Source: Gluconobacter kondonii (GTDB lineage Bacteria > Pseudomonadota > Alphaproteobacteria > Acetobacterales > Acetobacteraceae). From it: a stretch of DNA of 52,110 bases. Numbering within the stretch: the first letter of the stretch is position 1; each line of letters opens with the position of its first letter. Below the pieces are notes generated by a model. The model ran no database searches. It saw only the letters and a list, made by a program, of their open reading frames with translations, and was not told the DNA's origin. The stretch is taken from positions 1 to 52,110 of the forward strand of contig NZ_BEWP01000012.1 of the NCBI RefSeq assembly GCF_002723995.1, given 5' to 3'. This document shows, one piece after another, positions 10,457-20,119 of the stretch. A program made the translations under genes and the position numbers.

Positions 10457-10491
10457 AAAACCCCGCCGAAGACCTGCTTCGGCGGGGTTTT
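10457..10491. terminator. Bidirectional intrinsic terminator
   Basis: 11-bp perfect stem (CCCCGCCGAAG / CTTCGGCGGGG), 5-base loop, A-rich before and TTTT after. It lies between the convergent glycosyltransferase and RNA helicase genes. Confidence 0.92.
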
Positions 10492-10517
10492 ACGTCACTC
10501 AGATCCTGAAAGAAGGA

Positions 10518-12344
10518 TCAGGAACGGCGCTTACGGCTCGAACCATCGCCACGCGGGCCGTCGCCGCCTGCAGGCTTCTGACGGCTAAAACCGGAACCGC
10601 CGCGTCCCTTGTAGCCGCTTCCACCGCCAGCACCACCGCGCGGGCCGCCCTTGAAACCAGCGCCCGAACGGCCACCGCCGCCAAAACGCTTGCCTTCACC
10701 GGGGTTACGACCGCGGGGCCCCATGCCGCCAGCAGGCGCTTCAGACGGCTCGATCGTCACTTCATCAGCGTCCGCACCGGCGAGGCAGGACTTGAAGCGC
10801 GCAACGCTCTCATCGGCGATCTGGAAATAAGTCTGTTCCTGATCGATACGGATGCTGCCGATTTCGCGCTTCTGCACACCACCCAGACGGCAGATCAGCG
10901 GGATCAGCCATTTCGGATCGGCGCGCTCGGTCCGGCCGACGCTCATCTTGAACCACTCGCCCGCCATGACGTGCTCTTCACGCGGCGCGCGCTCACCACG
11001 CTCGCCGCGCTCTGTGTGACGCGGGGCTTCGACGGACATCGGGCGGATTTGCTCGACCTTCGGAAGACGCGCGCGGTACAGACCCACCAGCGCAGCCGCG
11101 AGCTTCGTGGCGTCGTATTTCTCGGCGAGCTGGTTGACCAGTTCATCGGACATATCGTCCACGGCATTCGTCAGGATCGGATCGTCCATCAGACGGGTCT
11201 TGTCCTGCTCGGCAATCGCCGCAGCGGTCGGCACAGCTTCCCATTCCGCCTGAATCTTGGCCATATGAAGCAGACGTTCGGCCTTGCGACGCTGACTCAC
11301 CGGAACCATCAGCACGCTGGTGCCCTTACGGCCCGCACGGCCCGTCCGGCCCGAACGGTGCAGCAGGGTCTCGGCAGCGGTCGGGATGCTGGCATGGATC
11401 ACGAGGTTCAGGGCCGGGACGTCAATACCACGGGCTGCAACGTCGGTTGCAACGCAGACACGCGCCTGACCGGAACGCAGGCTCTCGATCGCACGGCTGC
11501 GCTCGTTCTGTCCCATCTCGCCGGAAATGGCGACGGAAGCAAAACCACGCTCAAGCAGCGTTGCCTGAACCTGATTGACCATCATGCGAGTGTTGCAGAA
11601 CACCATCGCCGTCGGGCTTTCGTAGAAACGAAGCACATTGACGAGCGAGCGCTCGATTTCCTGCGGCGGCGTGACAACACAGCGATAGGTGATGTCGGAA
11701 TGCTGCTTCGCACCCGACACCGTATCGATGCGCTCGGCATTCTTCTGGTAGCGGCGTGCGAGCGACGCGATTTCGCGGGCGATCGTTGCGGAGAACAGCA
11801 GGGTGCGACGCTCGGCCGGAGCCGCATCGAGAAGCTGTTCCAGCTCTTCGCGGAAGCCCATGTCCAGCATCTCGTCGGCTTCGTCGAGAATGACGCAGCG
11901 CAGAGCGGACAGGTCGAGGGAGCCGCGCGACAGATGGTCGCACAGACGGCCCGGCGTACCGACAACGATATGAACGCCACGGCTCAGTTCGCGGGCTTCG
12001 CTACGGGCATCAGTGCCGCCAATGCAGCTCGCAATGCGGGCACCAGTTTCGGCATAAAGCCACTTGAGTTCGGACTGGACCTGAAGCGCCAACTCACGCG
12101 TCGGCGCGATCACGAGCGCCATGGGCTGAGGGGACGGCGGAAGGCGATCTGCGTCTCCGAGCAGGGTCGGAGCGATGGCCAGGCCGAAGGCGACGGTCTT
12201 GCCCGACCCCGTCTGCGCGGAAACCAGCAGGTCGCGCTCGTCCAGCCCCGGCTGCAGAACGGCTTCCTGAACAGGAGTCAGCTGTTCGTAGCCACGTGCC
12301 TCAAGGGCGCGCTTGAGGGCAGGATGGGTATCGGGAAAAGGCAT
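10518..12344 (-). CDS. deaD: DEAD-box ATP-dependent RNA helicase (DeaD/CsdA type)
   Basis: ATP-dependent RNA helicase of 608 residues. The RecA-like core shows motif I AQTGSGKT, Ia APTREL, motif II DEADEMLDMGF, motif III SAT, and motif VI HRSGRTGRAG with ARGIDVP. After the core come a linker rich in R and E, a DbpA-like RNA-binding segment (MSVGRTERADPKWLIPLIC ending ERADP-type fold) and a low-complexity Gly/Arg tail of about 70 residues (GGGGRSGAGFKG repeats). This is the DeaD/CsdA plan, used in ribosome assembly and cold adaptation. Single gene, closed by a terminator shared with the convergent glycosyltransferase. Confidence 0.94.
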   Translation of the reverse strand: MPFPDTHPALKRALEARGYEQLTPVQEAVLQPGLDERDLLVSAQTGSGKTVAFGLAIAPTLLGDADRLPPSPQPMALVIAPTRELALQVQSELKWLYAETGARIASCIGGTDARSEARELSRGVHIVVGTPGRLCDHLSRGSLDLSALRCVILDEADEMLDMGFREELEQLLDAAPAERRTLLFSATIAREIASLARRYQKNAERIDTVSGAKQHSDITYRCVVTPPQEIERSLVNVLRFYESPTAMVFCNTRMMVNQVQATLLERGFASVAISGEMGQNERSRAIESLRSGQARVCVATDVAARGIDVPALNLVIHASIPTAAETLLHRSGRTGRAGRKGTSVLMVPVSQRRKAERLLHMAKIQAEWEAVPTAAAIAEQDKTRLMDDPILTNAVDDMSDELVNQLAEKYDATKLAAALVGLYRARLPKVEQIRPMSVEAPRHTERGERGERAPREEHVMAGEWFKMSVGRTERADPKWLIPLICRLGGVQKREIGSIRIDQEQTYFQIADESVARFKSCLAGADADEVTIEPSEAPAGGMGPRGRNPGEGKRFGGGGRSGAGFKGGPRGGAGGGSGYKGRGGSGFSRQKPAGGDGPRGDGSSRKRRS

Positions 12345-12471
12345 ATTTTATGAACACTCGGCAAACGTCACGCCGACGACAGGATGCGGCGGCTGGAATG
12401 CCGCTGCATAAAGACTTCCGCTTCAAAATACCAGAAAGAACGTATGCCGAGGTTTTTCTTGTGTTTGCAGC

Positions 12472-13122
12472 TCAGGTTCTGGGCTTGCGGCCAATCACGG
12501 CATGAACCGTATCGCGCCATGCTGTCAGGTCTTCCGGGGGAACGACCTCGCCCGTATCCAGCTCCGCCAGACCGGTGCGAGACATGAGAACACTGACCAG
12601 CCGCACGCGGTCCGCAGGCTCCAGCGCCTGCCAGATCGCAACGGCCTTCGCCGCATGAAACTGGTCGGAAAATGTCAGGATCAGCGGCGCACCGGGCTTG
12701 AGCACACGCACGATTTCCATCAGCACAGCCAAAGGCTGCGTCAGATAAGCCAACCCGTCACACAGCGTCACGGCATCGAAGCTGTCATCTTCAAAAGGCA
12801 GGGTCGGCTCGTCGTTGAGATCCTGCACGACCCGTTCGCTCAGAACCGGATTGGCCTCCAGAGCCGCTTTCGCAACGCCAAGCCCGACCACGCGCTGAAA
12901 CTGCGCTTCCTTCGGATAGTGACTCAGCGCTCCAGCCATCAGATCCAGCACGGCGCCCCCAACCGGCAGAGCGGTCTGATACAGGGCCGTCACGGCTGTC
13001 TGCGCACCCATGTCCATCAGCGAATCCGGGATGCGCTGTGCATGGAAGATCGTGTCAGGCTCGTCGTTGGCACGCGTGAATGCCGCGACGTGCATTCCTT
13101 CAAGCTGTTCCGGGCCGCTCAT
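12472..13122 (-). CDS. SAM-dependent methyltransferase
   Basis: Class I methyltransferase-like protein, 216 residues. The start MSGPEQLEG has AGAAGGAG about 6 bases upstream. The SAM-binding strand appears as GGAVLDLMAGALSHYP; the usual GxGxG is degenerate. The acidic second strand is VVGLGV, and motif IV is DDSFDAVTLCDGLAYL followed by EIVRVLKPGAPLILTF. This is the Methyltransf_11 type. Nothing indicates the substrate. It is divergent from dapF, with only 84 bases between the two starts. Confidence 0.85.
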   Translation of the reverse strand: MSGPEQLEGMHVAAFTRANDEPDTIFHAQRIPDSLMDMGAQTAVTALYQTALPVGGAVLDLMAGALSHYPKEAQFQRVVGLGVAKAALEANPVLSERVVQDLNDEPTLPFEDDSFDAVTLCDGLAYLTQPLAVLMEIVRVLKPGAPLILTFSDQFHAAKAVAIWQALEPADRVRLVSVLMSRTGLAELDTGEVVPPEDLTAWRDTVHAVIGRKPRT

Positions 13123-13206
13123 ATCCACTCCTTCTGATCCAGCAGCGGACATGAGGGCATGTTCCCCGTGCGTCAACCCGCGTGATGCTTTATGAGAGGG
13201 GCCACC

Positions 13207-13980
13207 ATGAGCCTCTCCTTCACGAAAATGCACGGTCTGGGCAACGATTTCGTCGTCATCGATGCCCGCCAGAACGATCCCGCGCTCGACACCGCCACCA
13301 TCCGCCATCTGTGCGATCGGCGCTTCGGAATCGGCTGCGACCAGCTTGTTTTCCTAACTGTCCCAACGCTGGACGGTGCGGACGTGCATGTCCGATTCTT
13401 CAATCCCGACGGCTCTGAAGCCGGAGCCTGCGGCAATGCGTCCCGCTGCGTGGCAAAATTCGTCGGTGGCACGCCCACACTCCAGACTGCCGCCGGTCTT
13501 CTTCCCACAGCACGCGACGGCGATCTTTTCATGATCGATATGGGTGTACCCCGTCTGGACTGGCAGGACGTACCGCTTTCGCAGGCCTGCGACACGCTGC
13601 ATCTCCCCCTGCATGATGCCGCGGCCTGCTCGATGGGCAATCCGCATGCCACGATCTTTGGCGATGCCTCCCGCGCGGAAGCACTGGGAGCCGACCTCGA
13701 ACAGGACGCGCTGTTCCCCGAACGCGCCAATATCGGTTTCGCACAGATCCTCTCCCCGACCCATATGCGCCTGCGCGTCTGGGAACGCGGGGCCGGTCTG
13801 ACGCTCGCCTGCGGGTCCGGCGCCTGCGCGGCCGTCGTGAATGCCGTGCGTCGCGGTCGCACGGAGCGCACCTGCACCGTCACCATGGACGGCGGCGACC
13901 TGCAAATCACCTGGCGCGCGGACGGCCATGTCCTCATGACAGGCCCCGCCGTCACGGTTTTCCACGGAACAACGGCGTGA
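13207..13980 (+). CDS. dapF: Diaminopimelate epimerase
   Basis: Converts LL- to meso-diaminopimelate for lysine and peptidoglycan synthesis; 257 residues. The start [10 protein letters not shown] is preceded by GAGAGGGG, whereas an upstream in-frame ATG has no ribosome site. Both catalytic cysteines are visible in their motifs: GACGNASRC (about residue 75) and LACGSGAC (about residue 202), along with the N-terminal [10 protein letters not shown]. First gene of a dapF-mtaB pair with a 4-base GTGA overlap. Confidence 0.97.
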   Translation: MSLSFTKMHGLGNDFVVIDARQNDPALDTATIRHLCDRRFGIGCDQLVFLTVPTLDGADVHVRFFNPDGSEAGACGNASRCVAKFVGGTPTLQTAAGLLPTARDGDLFMIDMGVPRLDWQDVPLSQACDTLHLPLHDAAACSMGNPHATIFGDASRAEALGADLEQDALFPERANIGFAQILSPTHMRLRVWERGAGLTLACGSGACAAVVNAVRRGRTERTCTVTMDGGDLQITWRADGHVLMTGPAVTVFHGTTA

Positions 13981-15179
13981 CAGCCTCCGTCCTGACCTTC
14001 GGCTGCCGCCTGAACGCGCATGAAAGCGACGGCATGGCCCATCATGCGCGCGACCAGACCGACACCATCATCGTCAACACCTGCGCCGTGACAACCACCG
14101 CCGAGCGGCAGGCGCGACAGGCCATTCGTCGGGCGCATCGCGAAAATCCGGATGCCAAAATCGTCGTGACCGGCTGCGCTTCCGACATCGCACCGGATCG
14201 CTGGGCCGAACTGCCGGGCGTGGTTCGCGTCGTCCCCAACGAAGACAAGCTCAAACCCGCCATCTGGGGGGATAACGGCCCCGACCTACCGCCGTCACGT
14301 CATGCCCGCGCCCTTCTTCAGGTCCAGCAGGGCTGCGATCATCGCTGCACCTTCTGCATCATCCCCTATGGTCGCGGCGATTCCCGCTCCACACCCATTG
14401 AGGATGCCATCGCGCGCGCCGAGGCCCTTGTCGAAGCCGGGCATCAGGAAATTGTCCTGACCGGGGTAGACATTGCCTCCTGGCAAGGCACTGAAGGCAA
14501 GGGGCTGGGTGCATTATGCCGCGAACTACTGCATCGTGTTGAAGGTGTCCGGCGTCTGCGCCTGTCGTCCATCGACCCTGTTCTTCTGGATGTAAAGACG
14601 GGCGATGCGGATCTGTGGTGGCTGCTGGAAAACGAACCCCGCCTGATGCCGCATCTACACCTATCCTTACAGGCCGGATCGGACCTCATTCTCAAGCGCA
14701 TGAAACGCCGCCACGATACCGCAGGGGTCGCAGCCACGCTGCGTCGCGTCCGCTCCATGCGTCCTGAAACAGGTGTGGGCGCTGATCTGATCGCGGGGTT
14801 TCCCACGGAAACGGAGGCTCTGTTCGAAGAGACCCGCGCCTTCATCGAAGAGCAGAAGATCCCTTTCCTGCATGTCTTTCCCTACAGCGAACGCCCCGGC
14901 ACCCCTGCAGCACGGATGCCCGCCGTTCCCAACGCCGAACGCCAGCAACGCGCAGCCCGACTCCGCAATGTCGGAGACAGAAACCGCGATCGTTTTCTCG
15001 AACGCCTCATCGGCACGGAATTCGATATTCTCGCCGAAACGCCCGATCGTGGCCATTCCCCGGAATTCGCCGCCATCCGCCTCGTCGGCGACGCACCCGC
15101 GCCAGTGCGGGGCAGTTTCGTTCCCGTCCGGGCTACCGGGCTGGAAAACGGAACACTTCTGGCAGAAATCCGCACCTGA
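13977..15179 (+). CDS. mtaB: tRNA t6A37 methylthiotransferase MtaB
   Basis: Radical-SAM enzyme that adds a methylthio group to t6A37 of tRNAs reading ANN codons; 400 residues. It starts with GTG overlapping the dapF stop (GTGA). The N-terminal UPF0004 domain carries three cluster cysteines (TFGCRLN, NTCAVT, VTGCASD). The radical-SAM motif is CDHRCTFC, followed by IPYGRG, and a C-terminal TRAM-like segment is present. MtaB is favoured over MiaB and RimO by the short N-terminal domain and the CDHRCTFC spacing. Translational coupling to dapF is likely. Confidence 0.93.
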   Translation: MTASVLTFGCRLNAHESDGMAHHARDQTDTIIVNTCAVTTTAERQARQAIRRAHRENPDAKIVVTGCASDIAPDRWAELPGVVRVVPNEDKLKPAIWGDNGPDLPPSRHARALLQVQQGCDHRCTFCIIPYGRGDSRSTPIEDAIARAEALVEAGHQEIVLTGVDIASWQGTEGKGLGALCRELLHRVEGVRRLRLSSIDPVLLDVKTGDADLWWLLENEPRLMPHLHLSLQAGSDLILKRMKRRHDTAGVAATLRRVRSMRPETGVGADLIAGFPTETEALFEETRAFIEEQKIPFLHVFPYSERPGTPAARMPAVPNAERQQRAARLRNVGDRNRDRFLERLIGTEFDILAETPDRGHSPEFAAIRLVGDAPAPVRGSFVPVRATGLENGTLLAEIRT

Positions 15180-15239
15180 AACGCGTTCAGACCTCCCTGC
15201 ACCCTTGACGTCCGGCCCGACCTGTCCGAACTCCCATGC

Positions 15240-16202
15240 ATGGCTGGATTTTTCTCACGACTCAAACAGGGTCTTTCACGCTCGAGTTCGCGTCTCGGTG
15301 CCGTCTTCACCCATCGCAAGCTGGACGAAACGGCTCTTGAGGAACTCGAGGACGAACTGATCGCGGCAGACCTCGGTCCCACTGTCGCCGAACGCGTGAT
15401 CGAAAGCTTCCGGAGCACGCGCTTCGGCAAGGACGTGACCAGCGACGAAATCCGCGAAACCCTTGCGACCGAAATCGCCCGTGTTCTGGAGCCGGTTGCA
15501 GTTCCTTTCGAGCCCGATCCGGCGAAAAAGCCCCATGTCGTTCTGGTGGTCGGGGTCAATGGCGTCGGCAAAACCACGACCATCGGCAAGATGGCCCGCC
15601 TGTACACCGAAGAAGGCAAGTCCGTGATGCTGGTGGCGGGAGATACCTTCCGCGCCGCCGCTGTCGAACAGCTCGAAGTCTGGGGTAAACGCGCCAATGT
15701 GCCGGTCATTGCCGGAAAGCACGGCGCCGATGCAGCGGGACTGGCCTATGACGGCCTCAAGCGCGCAACGGAAGTCGGAACCGACCTGCTTCTAATCGAC
15801 ACAGCCGGACGCCTGCACAACAAGGGCGCGCTGATGGAGGAGCTGGCCAAGGTCATCCGCGTCATGCGGAAATTTGACGAAACGGCGCCGCATTCCGTCC
15901 TGCTGGTGCTGGATGCCACGACGGGTCAGAATGCCGTCGAACAGGTTCGCGTGTTCCGGGAACTGGTCAACGTGACCGGGCTGATCGTGACCAAGCTGGA
16001 TGGCTCCGCCCGCGGTGGCATCGTCGTAGCCCTTGCCGAACAGTTCAAGCTGCCGGTTCATATGGTCGGCGTCGGGGAACAGGCTGAAGACCTCCGTCCC
16101 TTCTCGGCTCAGGACTATGCCAAAGGTCTGGTCGGCGGCTCGAATGATCTGGCCTCAAGACTGATGGAAACCCCGTTCGAAGATACGTCAGCCGTCGAAT
16201 AA
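15240..16202 (+). CDS. ftsY: Signal recognition particle receptor FtsY
   Basis: SRP receptor GTPase that docks ribosome-SRP complexes at the inner membrane; 320 residues. It has the NG domain only: helical N part (about residues 20-85), then G1 GVNGVGKTTT, the DTFRAAA box, G3 DTAGRLHN and G4 TKLDGSARGG. The long acidic A domain of the E. coli protein is absent, leaving a short basic amphipathic N terminus (FFSRLKQGLSRSSSRLG) that probably binds membrane. It lies 60 bases after mtaB on the same strand. Confidence 0.97.
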   Translation: MAGFFSRLKQGLSRSSSRLGAVFTHRKLDETALEELEDELIAADLGPTVAERVIESFRSTRFGKDVTSDEIRETLATEIARVLEPVAVPFEPDPAKKPHVVLVVGVNGVGKTTTIGKMARLYTEEGKSVMLVAGDTFRAAAVEQLEVWGKRANVPVIAGKHGADAAGLAYDGLKRATEVGTDLLLIDTAGRLHNKGALMEELAKVIRVMRKFDETAPHSVLLVLDATTGQNAVEQVRVFRELVNVTGLIVTKLDGSARGGIVVALAEQFKLPVHMVGVGEQAEDLRPFSAQDYAKGLVGGSNDLASRLMETPFEDTSAVE

Positions 16203-16232
16203 GACGTCAGGCTTTGCGATCTGCGAGAAATC

Positions 16233-16703
16233 TTAGCTCGCAGGGGCACCTTCGTCCGACGACATCCACTCGTCCTGAAGATAGGCAATCCGTTTTTCAA
16301 TGGATTTGCGCTCGCGCCGCGCGACCTCCGCATTCCAGAGCCGACCACCAATGGCTGAAGCCTCCGCCACAAGCCACGCCGCACCCGCTGCCAGCCAGTC
16401 CAGCGCCAGTGTTACGGGTTGGGTAATCTGCGCAATACAGGTCTCCCAATCGCCGTTGGCCGCCCAGGCTTCGTGCAGGGGATGCACCATGACCGCGCCA
16501 ACATAAAACAGAACGATCATGAGACGCTGACCATCAGCGTTCGGATCAAACAGCCTCAGAGCCACCATAGGAAGCAGCAATACACCAGCGACAAGCAGGC
16601 TTCCCGGAACATAGGACAGCATCAGGCCGAAAATGATTCCGTGCCACCATCGAAATCCCGGAGCACGGAGCGTTCCCGCTTCTGCCTGCCTAACGGACGC
16701 CAT
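16233..16703 (-). CDS. Predicted inner-membrane protein
   Basis: Unrecognised membrane protein of 156 residues. Two or three hydrophobic helices are visible: about residues 24-48 (IIFGLMLSYVPGSLLVAGVLLL), 61-74 (MIVLFYVGAVMV) and an alanine-rich segment near 92-118. The C terminus is charged and probably cytoplasmic (RRERKSIEKRIAYLQDEW). It starts 9 bases after the pseudokinase gene ends on the same strand, so the two are almost certainly one transcript and may form a unit at the membrane. Confidence 0.75.
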   Translation of the reverse strand: MASVRQAEAGTLRAPGFRWWHGIIFGLMLSYVPGSLLVAGVLLLPMVALRLFDPNADGQRLMIVLFYVGAVMVHPLHEAWAANGDWETCIAQITQPVTLALDWLAAGAAWLVAEASAIGGRLWNAEVARRERKSIEKRIAYLQDEWMSSDEGAPAS

Positions 16704-16712
16704 AGATCTTCC

Positions 16713-18683
16713 TCACTGGCAGAATTCCAGCCAGATACTTGCCATTGCAACTGCGATTCCCGTCAGAAGGGAAAAGAATTCGCCAGAATTTCGCGCCTCA
16801 CGATCATTCGCGGCTTTCCGCTCAGGCGCTTCATCGAGAACACGCATCAGATTGCTGATTTCGGCCTCGGCTTCCTGAGCCTGCCTCTGATCCAGCCGCA
16901 GACCCGTCGGATCGTTGACCGTTGCCAGAAAGACGCCCAGATTTCCGTTTTCCGCTGCCTTTCCCAGACGCACGCGGCGACGGGCGCGCGAGCTCTTGCT
17001 CCGCCACTGGCACAGTTCCGCCTCAAGCAGAGGCAGAGCACGCTGCGCCAGAAAACTGAGCGGTGCGGAATCAAATTTCCTCTGGACAGCGGCAAGCAGG
17101 CTCAGGTCCGCAAGCCAACCCGGCAACCCGGCTTTCTGTGATTGCGACAGAGGGATAATTCCTTGACGCGCACAATGCATCTCAAGAAACGAACGCATCT
17201 GCTCATCCAGAAAACCGCTTCGTGCCAGCATGTCATCCGGCAGGTCTTCAATGCCCACATGGCGGTTCAGCCATTGCAACAGGCCTTCCGGTACGGAAAT
17301 CCGCGCATCCAGACATTTTTTTGAAAGACAGGAAAGAAAGCTGTTCTCTTCATAGGGAAAACGCCTGACCAGTTCTGCCCCTTTTAGGGCCATGCGTCGC
17401 GCAGCCCCCGACAGCGCTGAGATCTGCTGCCTCTGCCTCTGCGGAAGATGGGCCGACAGGAAAGCATCCGAATTCCCCGCCATGAAGCTCAGAATATTAC
17501 GAACCGTCCGTTCATCGTCCGGGTTATCAGGCCGAACGGTTGCCTGCACCATCATCTGTGGCAATGTCTCGGGCCAGAACCAGATCCCTCCCCAGAACAT
17601 GGGCGCAGCAGGATCAAGGACTGAAATCGCATGCGTGATGACCATTGTCGCCGGATCGACTGCCTTACTCCCGCCCGCAGGAAGAAACGAAGCACTGGCC
17701 TGTTCGATCAGGCTCGCCATCACGGAGAGCTCAAGCTCCCCATGGAGCCAGTTACTGACGACTTTCCTTTGCAGCAGTGAGGAAAACTCAGCGGGATGGC
17801 GTCCGGCATACCACGCCAGAGCTTGAGGCGTATGCACGGCGTTTCCGCCGATCATGAGCGGAATGCGGGCGGGAATGACCGGGCGGACCGTGAAAACCTT
17901 ACTTGGCGCTATCGTTACCAGATCGCGTGGAGAAGGACGGTTATGCGGATCATCCGCCAGCATGGCGGTCAGGAGGGAGCGCAGCCCGACAGGAACTTTC
18001 TGGTCCTGCATATAAGCCGCAGGCGTACCGATCTCGAAACGCCGTTTGAGGATATCCGCGTCGGACAGTCCTTCAAGAGGTAATTTTCCGATCGCAAGCG
18101 CAAGGATAATCACACCCAGCGAGAAGATGTCGCAATCCGTCGTTCCCTCGCCCCGAGCAGACGGACGGCAGACCGCCGAAGACAGGGGTTCGAACAGAAC
18201 AGACTGTTTTTCAGCAGGCGCGGTAACGCCCAACGGCCCGAGCACGACTTTGTGCAGCCCTTGCCCGACGAACATGTTATCCGGACGGATGCTGCGGCAT
18301 GTCAGGTTAGCTGCCTCCAGCTTCTGGAGAAGCCCGGCAAAGGGACGGATGACGCCGTCAATCAACTGACTCTCAGTCCACAAGCCCAAACTTTCCGCAA
18401 GCGAAGGACCGGGAGGGTGCGGGCAGAGCAGCCACAAAGCACCCTGGCAGTATTCGTGGGTCTGGATCGGAATCACGCTCTCATGGCGAAAGAACATGAA
18501 TTCTGAAAGACGGGCCGACGGCGCGAAGGGAGCCAGCGCAAGATAGGACGCACCAGAAGCCGTCATATCCTGCGCGCCATATGTCGCACAGCCACCGAAA
18601 TCAGGCTGTTTGTGATCCAGGCTGATCAGATACCGCTCGGCAATGAGCAGTTCCTGGCTGTTATCTGCCTGCGTATCGGCCAT
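16713..18683 (-). CDS. Protein kinase-fold protein, likely pseudokinase
   Basis: Protein of 656 residues whose first 270 residues follow a Ser/Thr kinase fold, visible mainly as a kinase C-lobe: GALWLLCPHPPGPSL hinge, DIFSLGVIILALAIGKLPLEG (helix F region) and LLTAMLADDPHNRPSPRDLV (end of lobe). The catalytic loop that should read HRDxKPxN reads CRSIRPDN (residues 129-136), so the catalytic Asp is Ser131; the DFG position reads PLG (150-152). No glycine-rich loop is evident. The rest is helical, ending in one hydrophobic segment near 633-652. The genes around it suggest a membrane-tethered scaffold or sensor with the 156-residue protein downstream. Confidence 0.8.
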   Translation of the reverse strand: MADTQADNSQELLIAERYLISLDHKQPDFGGCATYGAQDMTASGASYLALAPFAPSARLSEFMFFRHESVIPIQTHEYCQGALWLLCPHPPGPSLAESLGLWTESQLIDGVIRPFAGLLQKLEAANLTCRSIRPDNMFVGQGLHKVVLGPLGVTAPAEKQSVLFEPLSSAVCRPSARGEGTTDCDIFSLGVIILALAIGKLPLEGLSDADILKRRFEIGTPAAYMQDQKVPVGLRSLLTAMLADDPHNRPSPRDLVTIAPSKVFTVRPVIPARIPLMIGGNAVHTPQALAWYAGRHPAEFSSLLQRKVVSNWLHGELELSVMASLIEQASASFLPAGGSKAVDPATMVITHAISVLDPAAPMFWGGIWFWPETLPQMMVQATVRPDNPDDERTVRNILSFMAGNSDAFLSAHLPQRQRQQISALSGAARRMALKGAELVRRFPYEENSFLSCLSKKCLDARISVPEGLLQWLNRHVGIEDLPDDMLARSGFLDEQMRSFLEMHCARQGIIPLSQSQKAGLPGWLADLSLLAAVQRKFDSAPLSFLAQRALPLLEAELCQWRSKSSRARRRVRLGKAAENGNLGVFLATVNDPTGLRLDQRQAQEAEAEISNLMRVLDEAPERKAANDREARNSGEFFSLLTGIAVAMASIWLEFCQ

Positions 18684-18699
18684 CGAAATCCCGTTGTTT

Positions 18700-18728
18700 C
18701 CCTGTCCGGTCTTTTGTGCCGGACAGGG
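18700..18728. terminator. Stem-loop between purA and the pseudokinase gene
   Basis: Perfect 10-bp inverted repeat (CCCTGTCCGG / CCGGACAGGG) with a 9-base loop in the gap after purA. There is no T-run on either side, so it may be a weak terminator, an attenuator or an mRNA-stabilising hairpin. Confidence 0.55.
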
Positions 18729-18772
18729 ATTGAGACTTCGTTAATGCCGGACGCGATTCCAGCAGTCAGAGA

Positions 18773-20062
18773 TCAGTCTTCGAACGGATCGCGCATCAGA
18801 ATGGTATCGTCGCGTTCCGGGCTGGTGGAGAGCAGCGTCACCGGAGCTTCGATCAGTTCCTCGATGCGGCGGACATATTTGATGGCCTGTGCGGGCAGTT
18901 CGGCCCAGGAGCGTGCGCCAGCGGTTGTTTCTTTCCAGCCCGGCATCGTTTCGTAAACCGGCTTCACGCGAGATTGTGCGCCCGGAGCGGACGGGAACGT
19001 TTCAGTTTTCTGTCCGTCCAGTTCGTAGCCCACGCAGATCGAAATCTCGTCCAGACCATCCAGAACGTCCAGCTTCGTCAGGGCGATGCCGCTGACGCCA
19101 CCAACGCGGACGGCGCGACGGATCAGGACTGCATCGAACCAACCACAGCGACGGGGACGACCTGTGACGGTGCCGAATTCATGGCCGCGCTCACCGAGAG
19201 TCCGGCCCGTCTGATCGTGCAGTTCGGTCGGGAACGGTCCCTCGCCCACGCGGGTCGTGTAAGCCTTGGCAATTCCGAGCACGAATCCGACGGAAGACGG
19301 GCTCACACCACTACCTGATGCTGCAACAGCCGCAACCGTATTGGAGCTCGTGACATACGGATAAGTGCCGTGATCGACATCCAGCATGACAGCCTGCGCA
19401 CCTTCGAACAGGATGCGGCGACCAGCGCGACGGGCTTCGTCCAGACGGTCCCAGACCTGGCAGGAGAACGGCAGAAGGCGCGGCGTGATCTCGGTCAGGA
19501 AGTCCTTGAGCTGCTCCTTCGTAAACGTCTCGGCACCCAGACCTGCGAGCAGCGTGTTGTGGTGCAGGAGCAGCTCGTCCAGCTTCCAGTCCAGCGTCTC
19601 GGGCTCGGCCAGATCACAGATACGGATGGCGCGACGGGCGACCTTGTCCTCATAGGCCGGGCCGATGCCACGGCCGGTCGTGCCGATCTTGTGCTCGCCC
19701 CGGGCAGCTTCACGCGCACGATCGAGCGCGCCATGAACCGGCAGGATCAGCGGAGCGTTCTCGGCAATCCACAGCGTCTCGGGCGTCACGACGAGGCCCT
19801 GTGCGGTTACGCGGTCGATCTCGGTCATCAGGGCCTTCGGGTCCACGACGACGCCATTGCCGATCACGCCGATCTTACCGCGCACCAGACCCGACGGCAG
19901 CAAGGACAGCTTGTAGACCTGATCGCCCACGACCAGCGTGTGACCGGCGTTGTGGCCACCTTGAAAGCGGACAACGATATCGGCGCGACTGGCGAGCCAG
20001 TCGACGATTTTGCCTTTACCCTCGTCTCCCCACTGGGTTCCGATCACGGTGACGTTGGACAT
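18773..20062 (-). CDS. purA: Adenylosuccinate synthetase
   Basis: First committed step from IMP to AMP (GTP and aspartate used); 429 residues as expected. The start [18 protein letters not shown] is chosen with AGGAAG 8 bases upstream; an in-frame codon eight residues earlier lacks one. Diagnostic motifs: [49 protein letters not shown] and the C-terminal [10 protein letters not shown]. Last gene of a serC-hisZ-purA run on the minus strand. Confidence 0.98.
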   Translation of the reverse strand: MSNVTVIGTQWGDEGKGKIVDWLASRADIVVRFQGGHNAGHTLVVGDQVYKLSLLPSGLVRGKIGVIGNGVVVDPKALMTEIDRVTAQGLVVTPETLWIAENAPLILPVHGALDRAREAARGEHKIGTTGRGIGPAYEDKVARRAIRICDLAEPETLDWKLDELLLHHNTLLAGLGAETFTKEQLKDFLTEITPRLLPFSCQVWDRLDEARRAGRRILFEGAQAVMLDVDHGTYPYVTSSNTVAAVAASGSGVSPSSVGFVLGIAKAYTTRVGEGPFPTELHDQTGRTLGERGHEFGTVTGRPRRCGWFDAVLIRRAVRVGGVSGIALTKLDVLDGLDEISICVGYELDGQKTETFPSAPGAQSRVKPVYETMPGWKETTAGARSWAELPAQAIKYVRRIEELIEAPVTLLSTSPERDDTILMRDPFED

Positions 20063-20119
20063 GAGCTGACTTCCTAGAACTGACAATACGAGACGGGGGA
20101 AACGAAAGGGACCGGCAGG

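Noticed and set aside
10233-12353. Long open frame opposite the RNA helicase (706 codons)
   Set aside because: Antisense shadow of the helicase; low-complexity Ala/Arg/Thr composition and no start signal.
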